In this document: piece after piece, positions 9,034-17,897 of the stretch
Numbering within the stretch: position 1 is the stretch's first letter
Layout of the letters: each line of letters opens with the position of its first letter
Source of the DNA: JAHDHW01 sp965277415
GTDB lineage: Bacteria; Bacteroidota; Bacteroidia; Chitinophagales; Saprospiraceae
Direction of reading: 5' to 3'
Assembly (NCBI GenBank): GCA_965277415.1
Contig: CBDICS010000070.1
Coordinates: 86,914 to 150,913 of the forward strand
Length of the DNA: 64,000 nucleotides
The notes under the pieces: model-generated
The model's database searches: none
Seen by the model: the letters and a program-made list of their open reading frames with translations, nothing else
Told to the model about the DNA's origin: nothing
Program-made: the position numbers and the translations under genes

Positions 9034-9798
9034 TTGAAAATTACATTTCTTGGAACTGGGACTTCTCAAGGAGTTCCAGTAATAGGTTGTGATTGTAAAG
9101 TTTGTACTTCATCTAATTCTCAGGATAATAGATTAAGAACTTCGGCTATGATTACGATTTATGAGAAAAACTTTGTAATTGATGTAGGGCCAGATTTTAG
9201 ACAGCAAATGCTGCTTAACAAAGTTGAAGATATAGAATGTGTACTTATTACACATGAACATAATGACCATGTTATTGGCTTAGATGACGTTCGTCCTTTT
9301 AATTTTAAGTACAGGAAAAACATACCTATATATTGTACAGGAAGAGTAATCAAAAGTTTGAAAAAGCACTTCGATTATGCTTTTGCTGAAAATCCATATC
9401 CAGGGGCACCAAGATTTAATATTAATGAAATTGAAGCGGGAATACCTATTACAGTAGCGAATGAATCTATAATTCCTTTTGAAGTGATGCATGGAAATAT
9501 GCCTGTTCTTGGCTTTAGGTTTGGTGATCTAACTTATATAACAGATGCTAAAACTATAGATGATAATGCTATAGAGAAGATAAAAGGAACAAAGGTATTA
9601 GTACTAAATGCTCTTCGATTAGAATCGCATCATTCACACTTTTCTTTGGAAGAAGCCTTAGATTTTATAACATATATTCAACCAGAACAGGCTTATCTTA
9701 CTCATATTAGTCATAAAATGGGACTAGCAGAAGAAATTAGTAAAAGACTTCCCTCAAATGTTAGCTTAGCTTATGATGGGCTTTCTGTCTGTGTTTAG
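9034..9798 (+). CDS. MBL-fold metal-dependent hydrolase (PhnP-like)
   Basis: The protein has 254 aa. The start is TTG at 9034, one base after the previous stop; it is supported because the fold's first strand KITFLGTGTSQGVP begins right there. The motif THEHNDHVIGLDD holds the HxHxDH metal ligands. Further ligands are in the HGNMPVLGF and YITDAK blocks and in LTHISHKMG. The pattern CDCKVCTS near the N-terminus resembles the Cys-rich PhnP branch. PhnP is a cyclic phosphodiesterase, but the substrate here is not known. Cytoplasmic. Confidence 0.88.
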   Translation: MKITFLGTGTSQGVPVIGCDCKVCTSSNSQDNRLRTSAMITIYEKNFVIDVGPDFRQQMLLNKVEDIECVLITHEHNDHVIGLDDVRPFNFKYRKNIPIYCTGRVIKSLKKHFDYAFAENPYPGAPRFNINEIEAGIPITVANESIIPFEVMHGNMPVLGFRFGDLTYITDAKTIDDNAIEKIKGTKVLVLNALRLESHHSHFSLEEALDFITYIQPEQAYLTHISHKMGLAEEISKRLPSNVSLAYDGLSVCV

Positions 9799-9949
9799 TT
9801 TTTAAGACTGTATATTTTATTAATCTTTGCCGGAACTATACTTGTTGAAATCCGTAAAAAGACAAAAATATATGTTATGAAATTGTCTTCAGGCAATTAA
9901 AGCTGAGGATTTGAGTTAAATCTTTAATAGATAGTTATTATATTACAAT

Positions 9950-10933
9950 ATGAATAGACTATACATTCTATTAAGCTTCCTTTTTGTTACTTCAACAATT
10001 ACACTTGCACAGCAAGCTCCTCAATATAGCATGTATATGTTGAATAAGTATAACTTTAATCCAGCATATGCAGGTTTTGATAATTCTTTGAGTATAACAG
10101 GAGTATATAGAAGCCAATGGGCTGGCTTAGATTTAAACCCCACTACTCAGAATATAAATGCTCATCTTCCAGTGTATTATTTAGGGGGAGGACTTGGCAT
10201 AAATCTTGAAAATGATGCCTTAGGTGCTGAAAGAAACACAAGTGTAAGTATTTCTTATAATTATATGTTGCAAGTAGGAAAGACAAGTATCTTTTCAATT
10301 GGGATAGCAGGAGGTATTGCACAAAAATCAATAGATGGATCTATACTGAGAGCTCCTGATGGTATTTATACTGAGCCACCTGCAACGATTGATCATTTGG
10401 ATGATTTAATACCAATTGGAAATGCCAGTTCAACAGTACCACTCATTAATGTAGGAGCATATTTCCATAATGATAAATTTGAAATTGGATTAGCTTCAAC
10501 AAATATTATTGAGCCTGTGGCTAGCCTCGAAGGATTCAATTTGGCAAAAATTACGTATGTTCGAAATTATTTTGCTAATTTAGCGTACAACTTCGAATTA
10601 GGAAGAAACTTTACACTACATCCATCTCTTTTGTTGAAGTCAGATTTGGTTGAAACTCAAATAGAATTTTCAACAATTGCGAGATTTAATGACAATATAT
10701 TTGGAGGGGCTTCGTTTAGAGGATATAATTCCAATTCTTTCGATGCTGTCGTGCTTCTTGCAGGCTATAAATTAAATGAGCACCTTACATTGGCTTATGC
10801 CTACGATATTACATTATCTGGTTTAAGTCAAGTGAGTAGAGGGTCTCATGAAGTTATGCTTAATTACAATCTTAATAAAGATTTTGGTAAAGGCAAGCTG
10901 CCGAAAATCATATATAATCCAAGATTTTTATAA
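9950..10933 (+). CDS. PorP/SprF family type IX secretion membrane protein
   Basis: The protein has 327 aa. The signal peptide (RLYILLSFLFVTSTITLAQ) is followed by the family hallmark QAPQYSMYMLNKYNFNPAYAG and then a beta-barrel-like sequence (GVYRSQWAGLDLNPTTQN). PorP/SprF proteins are outer-membrane partners of the type IX system and anchor or pass adhesins and PorE-like proteins. It lies about 230 bp before gldK. A separate promoter in that gap suggests independent but related expression. Confidence 0.92.
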   Translation: MNRLYILLSFLFVTSTITLAQQAPQYSMYMLNKYNFNPAYAGFDNSLSITGVYRSQWAGLDLNPTTQNINAHLPVYYLGGGLGINLENDALGAERNTSVSISYNYMLQVGKTSIFSIGIAGGIAQKSIDGSILRAPDGIYTEPPATIDHLDDLIPIGNASSTVPLINVGAYFHNDKFEIGLASTNIIEPVASLEGFNLAKITYVRNYFANLAYNFELGRNFTLHPSLLLKSDLVETQIEFSTIARFNDNIFGGASFRGYNSNSFDAVVLLAGYKLNEHLTLAYAYDITLSGLSQVSRGSHEVMLNYNLNKDFGKGKLPKIIYNPRFL

Positions 10934-11075
10934 AAAAAATAAAAGTATATTAAGTTTTGTATTCAAATTTTATTAAAAATTGATGACTTCTATACTATAA
11001 AATTTGAATTCTACGTTCTTAGTACGCTTTTTGTATACACTTTGTATGCATATAGTAAAAATCAAAAAGATAATT

Positions 11076-11106
11076 TTTGATTTAAAACTCAAAGAAACTA
11101 TATTTA
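11076..11106 (+). promoter_or_regulatory. Probable promoter of gldK
   Basis: TTTG at 11076-11079 and TATATTTA at 11099-11106 are separated by exactly 19 bp. This is the spacing of Bacteroidota -33 (TTTG) and -7 (TAnnTTTG) elements, and the -7 departs from consensus only at the last base. It would give a leader of about 50 nt before the gldK start. Confidence 0.45.
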
Positions 11107-11159
11107 CGTTCGCTTTTTAGAAATTTAATCTTAATCTGAAGGAAAACTCGGGTGTTAAA

Positions 11160-12395
11160 ATGAAAAAACTATTCAAATTTCTTCTAGTACTTACTGTTTT
11201 GATTGTTGTATCATCATGTGGAACTCGCCAAAATGGCCAGTTAATTGGTGTAGTAGATCGACCATCATGGAGCGGTATTAATCCTTATGGAATGGTCTAC
11301 GTTCCTTCAGGGACTTTGCATATTGGTCCTAGTGATCAAGACGTCGCAAATACTTTTGTACAAAGATCCAGAACGATTTCGATCCAGGGATTTTATATGG
11401 ATGATACAGAAATCACTAATAATGAGTATCGCCAATTTGTTTATTGGGTGAGAGACTCTTTAGCTCATGAAATGTCGGAACATACCTATGAAGATGAAGA
11501 GGGTAACGAATTTATCGATTGGGAATATGAAATTGATTGGACTTCTGAAGAGGTTGAAGACCTATTCTACGATGGAGACGATAAATTCGCAGGAAAAAAA
11601 GAATTAAACGTTTCTAAACTAGAATATGAATATCAATGGTATGATTGGCAAAGAGCAGCTCATGATAGAGTATCGGAGCGTACTGCTCATATCAAAAAGA
11701 ATAAGGTTTTGGTTTACCCGGATACCTTAGTTTGGATTCGAGATTTTGCATATTCATATAATGAACCAATGACTCGTAATTATTTTTGGCATCCAGCCTT
11801 TGATGATTATCCAGTAGTTGGAGTAGATTGGAGTATGGCAAATGCATTTTCTTATTGGAGAACAAAATTGTGGAATTCTTACCAAGCAGAAAATGGAGTT
11901 AACTCTGAAGACTTTAGACTTCCTACAGAACATGAATGGGAATATGCTTCAAGAGGAGGTCATGATTTAGCTCCGTTTCCATGGGGGGGATATTATATTA
12001 GAAATGCGAAAGGATGTTTATTAGCTAATTTTAAGCCTGGAAGAGGAAACTATCCTGAGGATGGCGGTCTTTATACTGTTAAGGCTGATGCTTATTTCCC
12101 TAATGATTATGGTTTATATAATATGGCTGGAAATGTAGCAGAGTGGACTTCTTCTGCTTATCACGAAAACTCTTATTCCTTCATGCATGATTTAAATCCT
12201 GACTTGCGCTATGATGCCACTGAAGATGATGATGAAGCTCAAAAACGTAAAGTAATTAGAGGCGGATCTTGGAAAGATATTATGTTCTTTCTTCAAACAG
12301 GTACGCGTCATTATGAATTTCAAGATACTACAAAATCTTATGTAGGATTTCGTTGTGCACTTACTTTCTTAGGTCGATCAATCAACGATTTCTAA
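11160..12395 (+). CDS. gldK: Type IX secretion / gliding lipoprotein GldK
   Basis: The protein has 411 aa. The lipoprotein signal ends in IVVSSCGTRQ (Cys20). The body is an FGE-sulfatase-like (SUMF1) fold with GMVYVPSGTLHIGPSDQD, MDDTEITNNEYRQF, FRLPTEHEWEYASRGG, NMAGNVAEWTSSAY and KVIRGGSWKD. GldK/PorK forms, with GldN, the large periplasmic ring of the type IX secretion system under the outer membrane. It lacks the oxidase chemistry of true formylglycine enzymes and acts structurally. It is the first gene of gldKLMN. Confidence 0.97.
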   Translation: MKKLFKFLLVLTVLIVVSSCGTRQNGQLIGVVDRPSWSGINPYGMVYVPSGTLHIGPSDQDVANTFVQRSRTISIQGFYMDDTEITNNEYRQFVYWVRDSLAHEMSEHTYEDEEGNEFIDWEYEIDWTSEEVEDLFYDGDDKFAGKKELNVSKLEYEYQWYDWQRAAHDRVSERTAHIKKNKVLVYPDTLVWIRDFAYSYNEPMTRNYFWHPAFDDYPVVGVDWSMANAFSYWRTKLWNSYQAENGVNSEDFRLPTEHEWEYASRGGHDLAPFPWGGYYIRNAKGCLLANFKPGRGNYPEDGGLYTVKADAYFPNDYGLYNMAGNVAEWTSSAYHENSYSFMHDLNPDLRYDATEDDDEAQKRKVIRGGSWKDIMFFLQTGTRHYEFQDTTKSYVGFRCALTFLGRSINDF

Positions 12396-12404
12396 ATCAG
12401 TCAA

Positions 12405-12452
12405 TTTTACTAAAAGGTATGAATGAAACATTATTCATACCTTTTAGTAAAA
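12405..12452. terminator. Perfect 20-bp hairpin between gldK and gldL
   Basis: The arm at 12405-12424 is exactly complementary to 12433-12452, with an 8-base loop. The + strand continues with A residues rather than a T tract. It is therefore not a standard intrinsic terminator and may instead act as an mRNA processing or stability element. It lies in the 209-bp gap that separates gldK from gldLMN. Confidence 0.55.
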
Positions 12453-12604
12453 AAAGATATAGCTTATCAATTAATACCTACCTTGAAAATATATTAACAA
12501 TAAGAATGTTACTTTTTTTTTCTTTGACGTTATGTTAAAGGGATATGAGTCGAATAACCCTATTTCAAAATAATTTTAGCTAACCTAATTAAAATAGTTT
12601 AACA

Positions 12605-13189
12605 ATGAGTTTCGTAAAAACAAAATGGTTCAAATACCTTAAAAACTTTATCATCGGTGCTGGTGCAGCTGTTGTATTGATTGGTGCACTTTTCAAATTG
12701 GAAAGCTGGGAAGGAGCGAGTGAGATGTTGATCGTTGGATTAAGTTTAGAGGCTTTTATATTCCTTTTTCTAGGTATCATTGGTCCAGATAAAGATTACT
12801 ATTGGGAAAAATTATATCCAGGCTTAGATGATTATCATTCAAGAATTGCACCGCTTACTGAAGGAGATGTAGATATGCAACCTCCAGGCTTGAACGGTGA
12901 AGTTGTTGAACAACAATTAGGAGGAATGCTTAGTGAATTGCAATCAATGTCAAGCTCTTTAGGTTCGCTTAAAACTTTACAAGAAGTTGATTTTTCTGGT
13001 ACAGGAGAGCAACTGAAAACAATGTCTAATTTTTATACTCGTATGAATGAGGCAATGGCTAATCTTAATGATTCTTTAGAAGATACTGCCAAGTATAAAG
13101 ATCAGTTGACTGCATTAAACCAAAACTTAGGTTCTTTGAACTCTGTTTATGGTAATGTACTTTCTGCAATGTCAAACATTGGAAAATAA
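12605..13189 (+). CDS. gldL: Type IX secretion motor protein GldL
   Basis: The protein has 194 aa. Two membrane helices lie near residues 14-30 and 40-61. They are followed by a long cytoplasmic helical tail with coiled-coil character (LGSLKTLQEVDFSG, AMANLNDSLEDTAKY). The second helix has Glu49 in GLSLEAF; this matches the conserved intramembrane Glu of GldL implicated in proton-driven rotation. GldL pentamers surround a GldM dimer in the inner membrane and power secretion and gliding. Confidence 0.97.
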   Translation: MSFVKTKWFKYLKNFIIGAGAAVVLIGALFKLESWEGASEMLIVGLSLEAFIFLFLGIIGPDKDYYWEKLYPGLDDYHSRIAPLTEGDVDMQPPGLNGEVVEQQLGGMLSELQSMSSSLGSLKTLQEVDFSGTGEQLKTMSNFYTRMNEAMANLNDSLEDTAKYKDQLTALNQNLGSLNSVYGNVLSAMSNIGK

Positions 13190-13247
13190 ATTGAAATCAA
13201 TTTACAAACCCTAATCTAATTGTTATTAGATCTAAATAAGATTATAT

Positions 13248-14903
13248 ATGTCTATTCCTAAGGAACCGCGGCAGTTAATGATAAACTTGATGTACTTAGT
13301 ACTGACGGCGCTGCTTGCACTAAATGTTTCTGCGGAGGTAATGAATGCTTTCAAAGTTATTGATGATAGTTTGACAGCCTCCAATAATACTACTAATAAA
13401 GCGCTAGATGAGCAACAAACAGCTTTGAATAACCTTCTTCAGGAAGAATCTAAAGCGAAATTCAAACCTCTCGGTGAGGGCGTAACTGCTATACGTGCTG
13501 AAATAAAAACCTTTAATGAATATGTAGAATCTATCAAAAAAGAGCTGATTGATCGTTCTGGTGATAGAGATGGACAGATTAGTGATGGAGATTATCTTTA
13601 TCCTGACAACCCTAAGAAAAAAATTATTAAAGGAAAGAAAAATAAAGATGTTACAACAAAATTACTTACACTTGAAGGAAAAGGAGATGAACTAGAGCAG
13701 AAAGTAAAAGAGGTAAGAGATAGAATTGTTGAAATTTACTCAAATACAGTGAATGTTCCTGAAAATGCTAAAGCATTTGGTTTTCGAAAACCTAATGGAG
13801 ATGTTGATGAAGATGCAGTTCAAAAAAATATTGATGCATTTAAATCAAATATTTCTTTAAAAACGGACGAAAATTGGAAGGATATAGCAGGTGATGATAA
13901 AAAAAGTTGGGCTGAATTCCGCTTTAAACAAATGCCTGTTATCTCTGCTTTACCACTTTTGACTAAGTTCCAGACAGATGCTAAGAATGCAGAAGCATTG
14001 GCTGTTGGAAAACTTTCTGAGTTAGCAGGAGGTAAAGAAATTGTATTTAATCAATTTTTCCCTGTTATTAATGCTAAGAAAGCATATGTAATTAAAGGTG
14101 AGAAATTTGAAGCAGAAATTTCTCTTGGAGCATATAGTTCGGATATCCCACCAGCAAATATTAACCTTACGGTAGATGGTGCGAGATTGCCGGTTGGAAC
14201 AGATGGAAAAGCTCAATACTCGAAAGTAACTGGATCTACGGGTTCAAAAACTATTAGTCTTTCAGCTAGAGTTACTAACCCATTGACAGGAGAAGTATCT
14301 GATGCTAAATCAACTTTCCAATATGAAGTAGGTGTACGTTCTGCTAATGTATCGGCTGATAAAATGAATGTATTTTATATAGGCGTTGATAATCCTATAT
14401 CTGTATCTGTTGCTGGTGCGAGCAGTAATGAAATAAAAGTTGCTGGAAATGGTGTAACATTGAAAGGTGGTGGTGGAAAATATGTTGTTAACGCTAAGAA
14501 ACCAGGAGAAGCAACTATCAATGTTTCTGGAGGAGGATTACCAAATACACCATTTAATTTCCGTGTTAAGAGAATACCTGACCCAATTGCACGTTTAAGT
14601 AAGAGTCAAGGAGGAGCAATGGGGACGGGAGAATTTAAAGCACAAGGTGGTGTAGGAGCATTTTTAGATGGATTTGATTTTGATGCGATTTGTAAAATTC
14701 AAGGTTATAACCTTACTTATGTTGCAAAAAGACAAGATCCGGTTGAATCTGTAAATGCAGGACCTAGATATAATGCTAAATCCTCTCGTTTGGTAAAAAA
14801 TGCTAAACCAGGAGATATTTACTACTTTGATAATGTAAAAGCAAGATGTCCTGGAGATAATGTAGGACGTACCATTAATTCAATGGTATTTAAAATTAAA
14901 TAA
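13248..14903 (+). CDS. gldM: Type IX secretion motor protein GldM
   Basis: The protein has 551 aa. It starts with PKEPRQLMINLMYLVLTALL, the single inner-membrane helix of GldM, followed by a periplasmic shaft of four domains. The last third has Ig-like strands (NVSADKMNVFYIGVDNPISV). GldM couples the GldL motor to the GldK/GldN ring. Length and order agree with the family. The gap to gldL is 58 bp and contains a small hairpin (ATCTAAT/ATTAGAT at 13214-13231). Confidence 0.97.
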   Translation: MSIPKEPRQLMINLMYLVLTALLALNVSAEVMNAFKVIDDSLTASNNTTNKALDEQQTALNNLLQEESKAKFKPLGEGVTAIRAEIKTFNEYVESIKKELIDRSGDRDGQISDGDYLYPDNPKKKIIKGKKNKDVTTKLLTLEGKGDELEQKVKEVRDRIVEIYSNTVNVPENAKAFGFRKPNGDVDEDAVQKNIDAFKSNISLKTDENWKDIAGDDKKSWAEFRFKQMPVISALPLLTKFQTDAKNAEALAVGKLSELAGGKEIVFNQFFPVINAKKAYVIKGEKFEAEISLGAYSSDIPPANINLTVDGARLPVGTDGKAQYSKVTGSTGSKTISLSARVTNPLTGEVSDAKSTFQYEVGVRSANVSADKMNVFYIGVDNPISVSVAGASSNEIKVAGNGVTLKGGGGKYVVNAKKPGEATINVSGGGLPNTPFNFRVKRIPDPIARLSKSQGGAMGTGEFKAQGGVGAFLDGFDFDAICKIQGYNLTYVAKRQDPVESVNAGPRYNAKSSRLVKNAKPGDIYYFDNVKARCPGDNVGRTINSMVFKIK

Positions 14904-14925
14904 ACTATACTAAACTGTTTAAGTC

Positions 14926-15792
14926 ATGAAGATCGTTCTGAAAATTCTTACGCTTTGTTTATTAGGATTATTTGTAATAAATCCCGTTTTTGGTCAAGTA
15001 CCTGCTGAAGTGGGAGCGACAGAGTCTACTGAACCTGATGAAGATAGGCCATTAGATGATATTGTAGAAAAGAGAATTATTGATAATCGTAAAATATTGT
15101 CTTATCAACCATTGCGTGAAGCTGATATTTTCTGGGAAAAACGTATCTGGCGAGTTATTGACATTCGTGAGAAAATGAACCTCCCATTCGCTTATCCTGA
15201 AAGAAGATTCTTTTCCATTATTATGGATGCAGCTTCATCAGGAGAAATTACAGCTTATAGTACTGAAGATGATAAATTCACTAGTAAACTACTTCCTGCG
15301 GAAATAGCATCAATTGGTTCTTCCCAAGATACGATTACTACTTTTGATCCAGAAACTTACGAGGAGGAAATTAAAGTGGTAAGTAATGATATCAATCCAG
15401 ATGATGTAAAACGTTTCAGAATAAAAGAAATATGGTTCTTTGACGAGAATACTTCTACACTTCAAGTTCGAATACTTGGTATTGCGCCATTATTAGATGT
15501 ATATGATGATAATGATAACTTTAAGTTTGAGAAGCCTCTTTTCTGGGTATATTATCCTGAATGTAGAGAGATTCTTGCTAGAGAGCAAGTATTTAATGTA
15601 GGTAATGATGCAAGCCCAAATACTTGGGAGGACTTACTTGAAATGAGATACTTTGCTAGCTATATTTACAAAGAATCAAATGTACGTGATGATAGATTAC
15701 AAGATTATCTTTCAGGAGTTGATCTTTTACTTGAAGCAGATAAGATTAAAAAAACAATCTTTAATTTCGAACACGATTTGTGGTCGTATTAA
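14926..15792 (+). CDS. gldN: Type IX secretion ring protein GldN
   Basis: The protein has 288 aa, with a signal peptide to about residue 24 (FVINPVFGQ). The mature part has family blocks DIFWEKRIWRVIDIREKMN, RFRIKEIWFFDENTSTLQVRI and the C-terminal DLLEMRYFASYIYKE. GldN/PorN binds GldK to make the periplasmic ring. It starts 22 bp after gldM and is the last gene before a strong terminator. Confidence 0.96.
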   Translation: MKIVLKILTLCLLGLFVINPVFGQVPAEVGATESTEPDEDRPLDDIVEKRIIDNRKILSYQPLREADIFWEKRIWRVIDIREKMNLPFAYPERRFFSIIMDAASSGEITAYSTEDDKFTSKLLPAEIASIGSSQDTITTFDPETYEEEIKVVSNDINPDDVKRFRIKEIWFFDENTSTLQVRILGIAPLLDVYDDNDNFKFEKPLFWVYYPECREILAREQVFNVGNDASPNTWEDLLEMRYFASYIYKESNVRDDRLQDYLSGVDLLLEADKIKKTIFNFEHDLWSY

Positions 15793-15810
15793 TAGTTGAT
15801 TTTTATATTA

Positions 15811-15846
15811 AAAGCCGTAAGAGCATTTGCTCTTACGGCTTTTTTA
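15811..15846. terminator. Intrinsic terminator after gldN (bidirectional)
   Basis: The stem AAAGCCGTAAGAGC / GCTCTTACGGCTTT (14 bp) has a 4-base loop and is followed by T residues. On the opposite strand the hairpin is also followed by T-rich sequence. It serves gldN and could stop the convergent helicase transcript. Confidence 0.9.
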
Positions 15847-15848
15847 GT

Positions 15849-15867
15849 GAAGTGGTTTAAAAATAGC
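15849..15867. repeat. Copy of dispersed motif GAAGTGGTTTAAAAATAGC
   Basis: It differs by one base from 8502-8520. It sits between the gldN terminator and the helicase stop codon. Confidence 0.4.
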
Positions 15868-15870
15868 AAT

Positions 15871-17781
15871 TTAATTTTCGTCTTTTGACCGCATATATTC
15901 CCAAGCACTTTGATATGAACCATTTTTATCGCAGTAATCTAAGAAAGAAGCATAAAAATGATCTCCTCCAATAGTTGCACTATCTCCAATAATGACTAAT
16001 TTTTTCTTCGCTCTAGTCATAGCAACATTCATTCTTCTATAATCTTTAAGAAATCCAATCTCTCCTTTACTATTTGACCTTACTAAAGAAATATACACAA
16101 TATCACTTTCTTGCCCCTGAAATCCATCAATGGTATCTACACGAATAGATAGACCTAATAAAGATTCATCTTCTCTAATATTCTCTTTGATATATACGAC
16201 TTGCTCCCTATAGGGAGAAATAATTGCAACATCAGTAGTATTTTCTTTTTCAAGCAAAGGAACTATTTGATATAAATGTTCAAGGAGAATATTAAACTCA
16301 TCAGGATTGTACTTGCTTTGCACGTTTGGGTTTAGTACTTCGTCAAAACTACAACCTGCTGTATCAATGAATATTAATGGTAAGGTATTACCAATTCGAT
16401 GTTTTGCAACTGATGGATCTGCTAATAGGAGGTTATTATAAAACTGTTGATTGGAAAAACCCATAATAGTTTCATTCATACGATATTGAGTTTTTAAGAG
16501 ACTAATTGTAGGTAGTCGCTCAATACTTTTCTCAATAAGTGTTTTATCAAGGCCTTTAGACTTTGCCTTATAAGACTTTATAGTAGGGGGGAGTTGATAG
16601 GGGTCACCTGCTAAAATTACCTTTGAAGCTTTGATGATAGGAATCCAGCAAGCTGGTTCAAGTGCTTGAGCAGCCTCATCAATAACAATAGTTTTAAAAT
16701 TGGTTTTCTTTAGAATAGTATTAGAGGCGCCTACTAAGGTCGCTGTAATTACATTGGCAGCAGAAAGAATCTGATCAATCAACCGATCTTCTAGATGGTT
16801 GGCCCACGAACTTAATTCTTTTGCTTCTTTTAGTAATTCTCTTCTTTGAACGCGTTCTTCATGTCCAAATTTACGTTTGAACTTTCTCGCTGTTCTTCGA
16901 ATCTCTGCAGCCTGAATTTTTACTTTTTTAATATTTTTACTTTCTGGATGAGCAGCAAGCTGGGCATCAATTGTATGGCTAATTAATTTTTCATCAACTC
17001 TAGAGATATTTCCAATTCTTACAACTTGAAGCCCGATATTAGCTATTCTTTCGGTCAGCAAATCAACTGCTGTATTGCTTGGTGCAGTAACCAAAATATT
17101 CATCTCTGTTTCAGCAAGTAATTTGATTGCATGTACAAGACTTGTCGTTTTTCCAGTACCAGGAGGCCCATGAATAATAACAACATCAAGGCTATTTAAA
17201 ACTTGGTGAGCAGCTTCGTTTTGAAATTCATTTAATGAAGGAATGACGATCTTATGTTTACTAGGTAAGAATTTATTCTCCGCTTTCCCCAGAAAGATAT
17301 TCTTTAATTCAGCAAGTCGACTATCCTTCGCATCCATTACTTCTTTGAGCGCTTTTTCCATTTCAAGATAAGTTCGCTCGTCAAACAACAAATCTACGCC
17401 TAACATTCCAAGTCCTAGCCAATCTGGTAAATCTTTAGCATTAAGGACGATTTTCATCTTATTTTTATCCACAAAATTGATGACTCCAGTACGCTCAGGG
17501 TTTTTAACACCAGCTTGCGATGTATAAAAATTTATAGTTTTTCCTGACCTAAATGCATGAGGGTGATCTATAGCCTTATTCCTTTGCACAAGAACAAATG
17601 CTCGTTCACCAAAAGTATATCCTGAGCTGATAACTTCCAAGGGATTCCATGTATACCCTTGCTTTCTTTTTTCATCAAGAGATAAGGATTGAACATGGGA
17701 TTTGAATTGTTCAAAATCTGCTTCTTTTTCTATTAGTAAGGCTTCAAGAAGTTGTTGAAATTCCGTATTATTATCTGACAT
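15871..17781 (-). CDS. UPF1/SMUBP2-like superfamily 1B DNA/RNA helicase
   Basis: The protein has 636 aa. An N-terminal OB-like part (SGYTFGERAFVLVQRN) precedes the helicase core. Motifs are Walker A GPPGTGKTTS near residue 205, IDEAAQALEP (motif II, DEAA), LAGDPYQLPPTI (III), LKTQYRMNE (IV), VDTIDGFQGQESDIVYISLVRSN (V) and RRMNVAMTRAKKKLVIIGD (VI). The family unwinds nucleic acid 5' to 3'. Its precise role in Bacteroidota is not defined. It is transcribed alone, convergent with gldN. Confidence 0.92.
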   Translation of the reverse strand: MSDNNTEFQQLLEALLIEKEADFEQFKSHVQSLSLDEKRKQGYTWNPLEVISSGYTFGERAFVLVQRNKAIDHPHAFRSGKTINFYTSQAGVKNPERTGVINFVDKNKMKIVLNAKDLPDWLGLGMLGVDLLFDERTYLEMEKALKEVMDAKDSRLAELKNIFLGKAENKFLPSKHKIVIPSLNEFQNEAAHQVLNSLDVVIIHGPPGTGKTTSLVHAIKLLAETEMNILVTAPSNTAVDLLTERIANIGLQVVRIGNISRVDEKLISHTIDAQLAAHPESKNIKKVKIQAAEIRRTARKFKRKFGHEERVQRRELLKEAKELSSWANHLEDRLIDQILSAANVITATLVGASNTILKKTNFKTIVIDEAAQALEPACWIPIIKASKVILAGDPYQLPPTIKSYKAKSKGLDKTLIEKSIERLPTISLLKTQYRMNETIMGFSNQQFYNNLLLADPSVAKHRIGNTLPLIFIDTAGCSFDEVLNPNVQSKYNPDEFNILLEHLYQIVPLLEKENTTDVAIISPYREQVVYIKENIREDESLLGLSIRVDTIDGFQGQESDIVYISLVRSNSKGEIGFLKDYRRMNVAMTRAKKKLVIIGDSATIGGDHFYASFLDYCDKNGSYQSAWEYMRSKDEN

Positions 17782-17897
17782 GAAACTTAAATTGCCACCA
17801 AATATCGCAAAGATTTAGTGGCTTATCAGTAAAACTCAAATATTATTGATATATATTTACAATTAACAACAAAATTAATCTACAATAAAAAAGCTTA

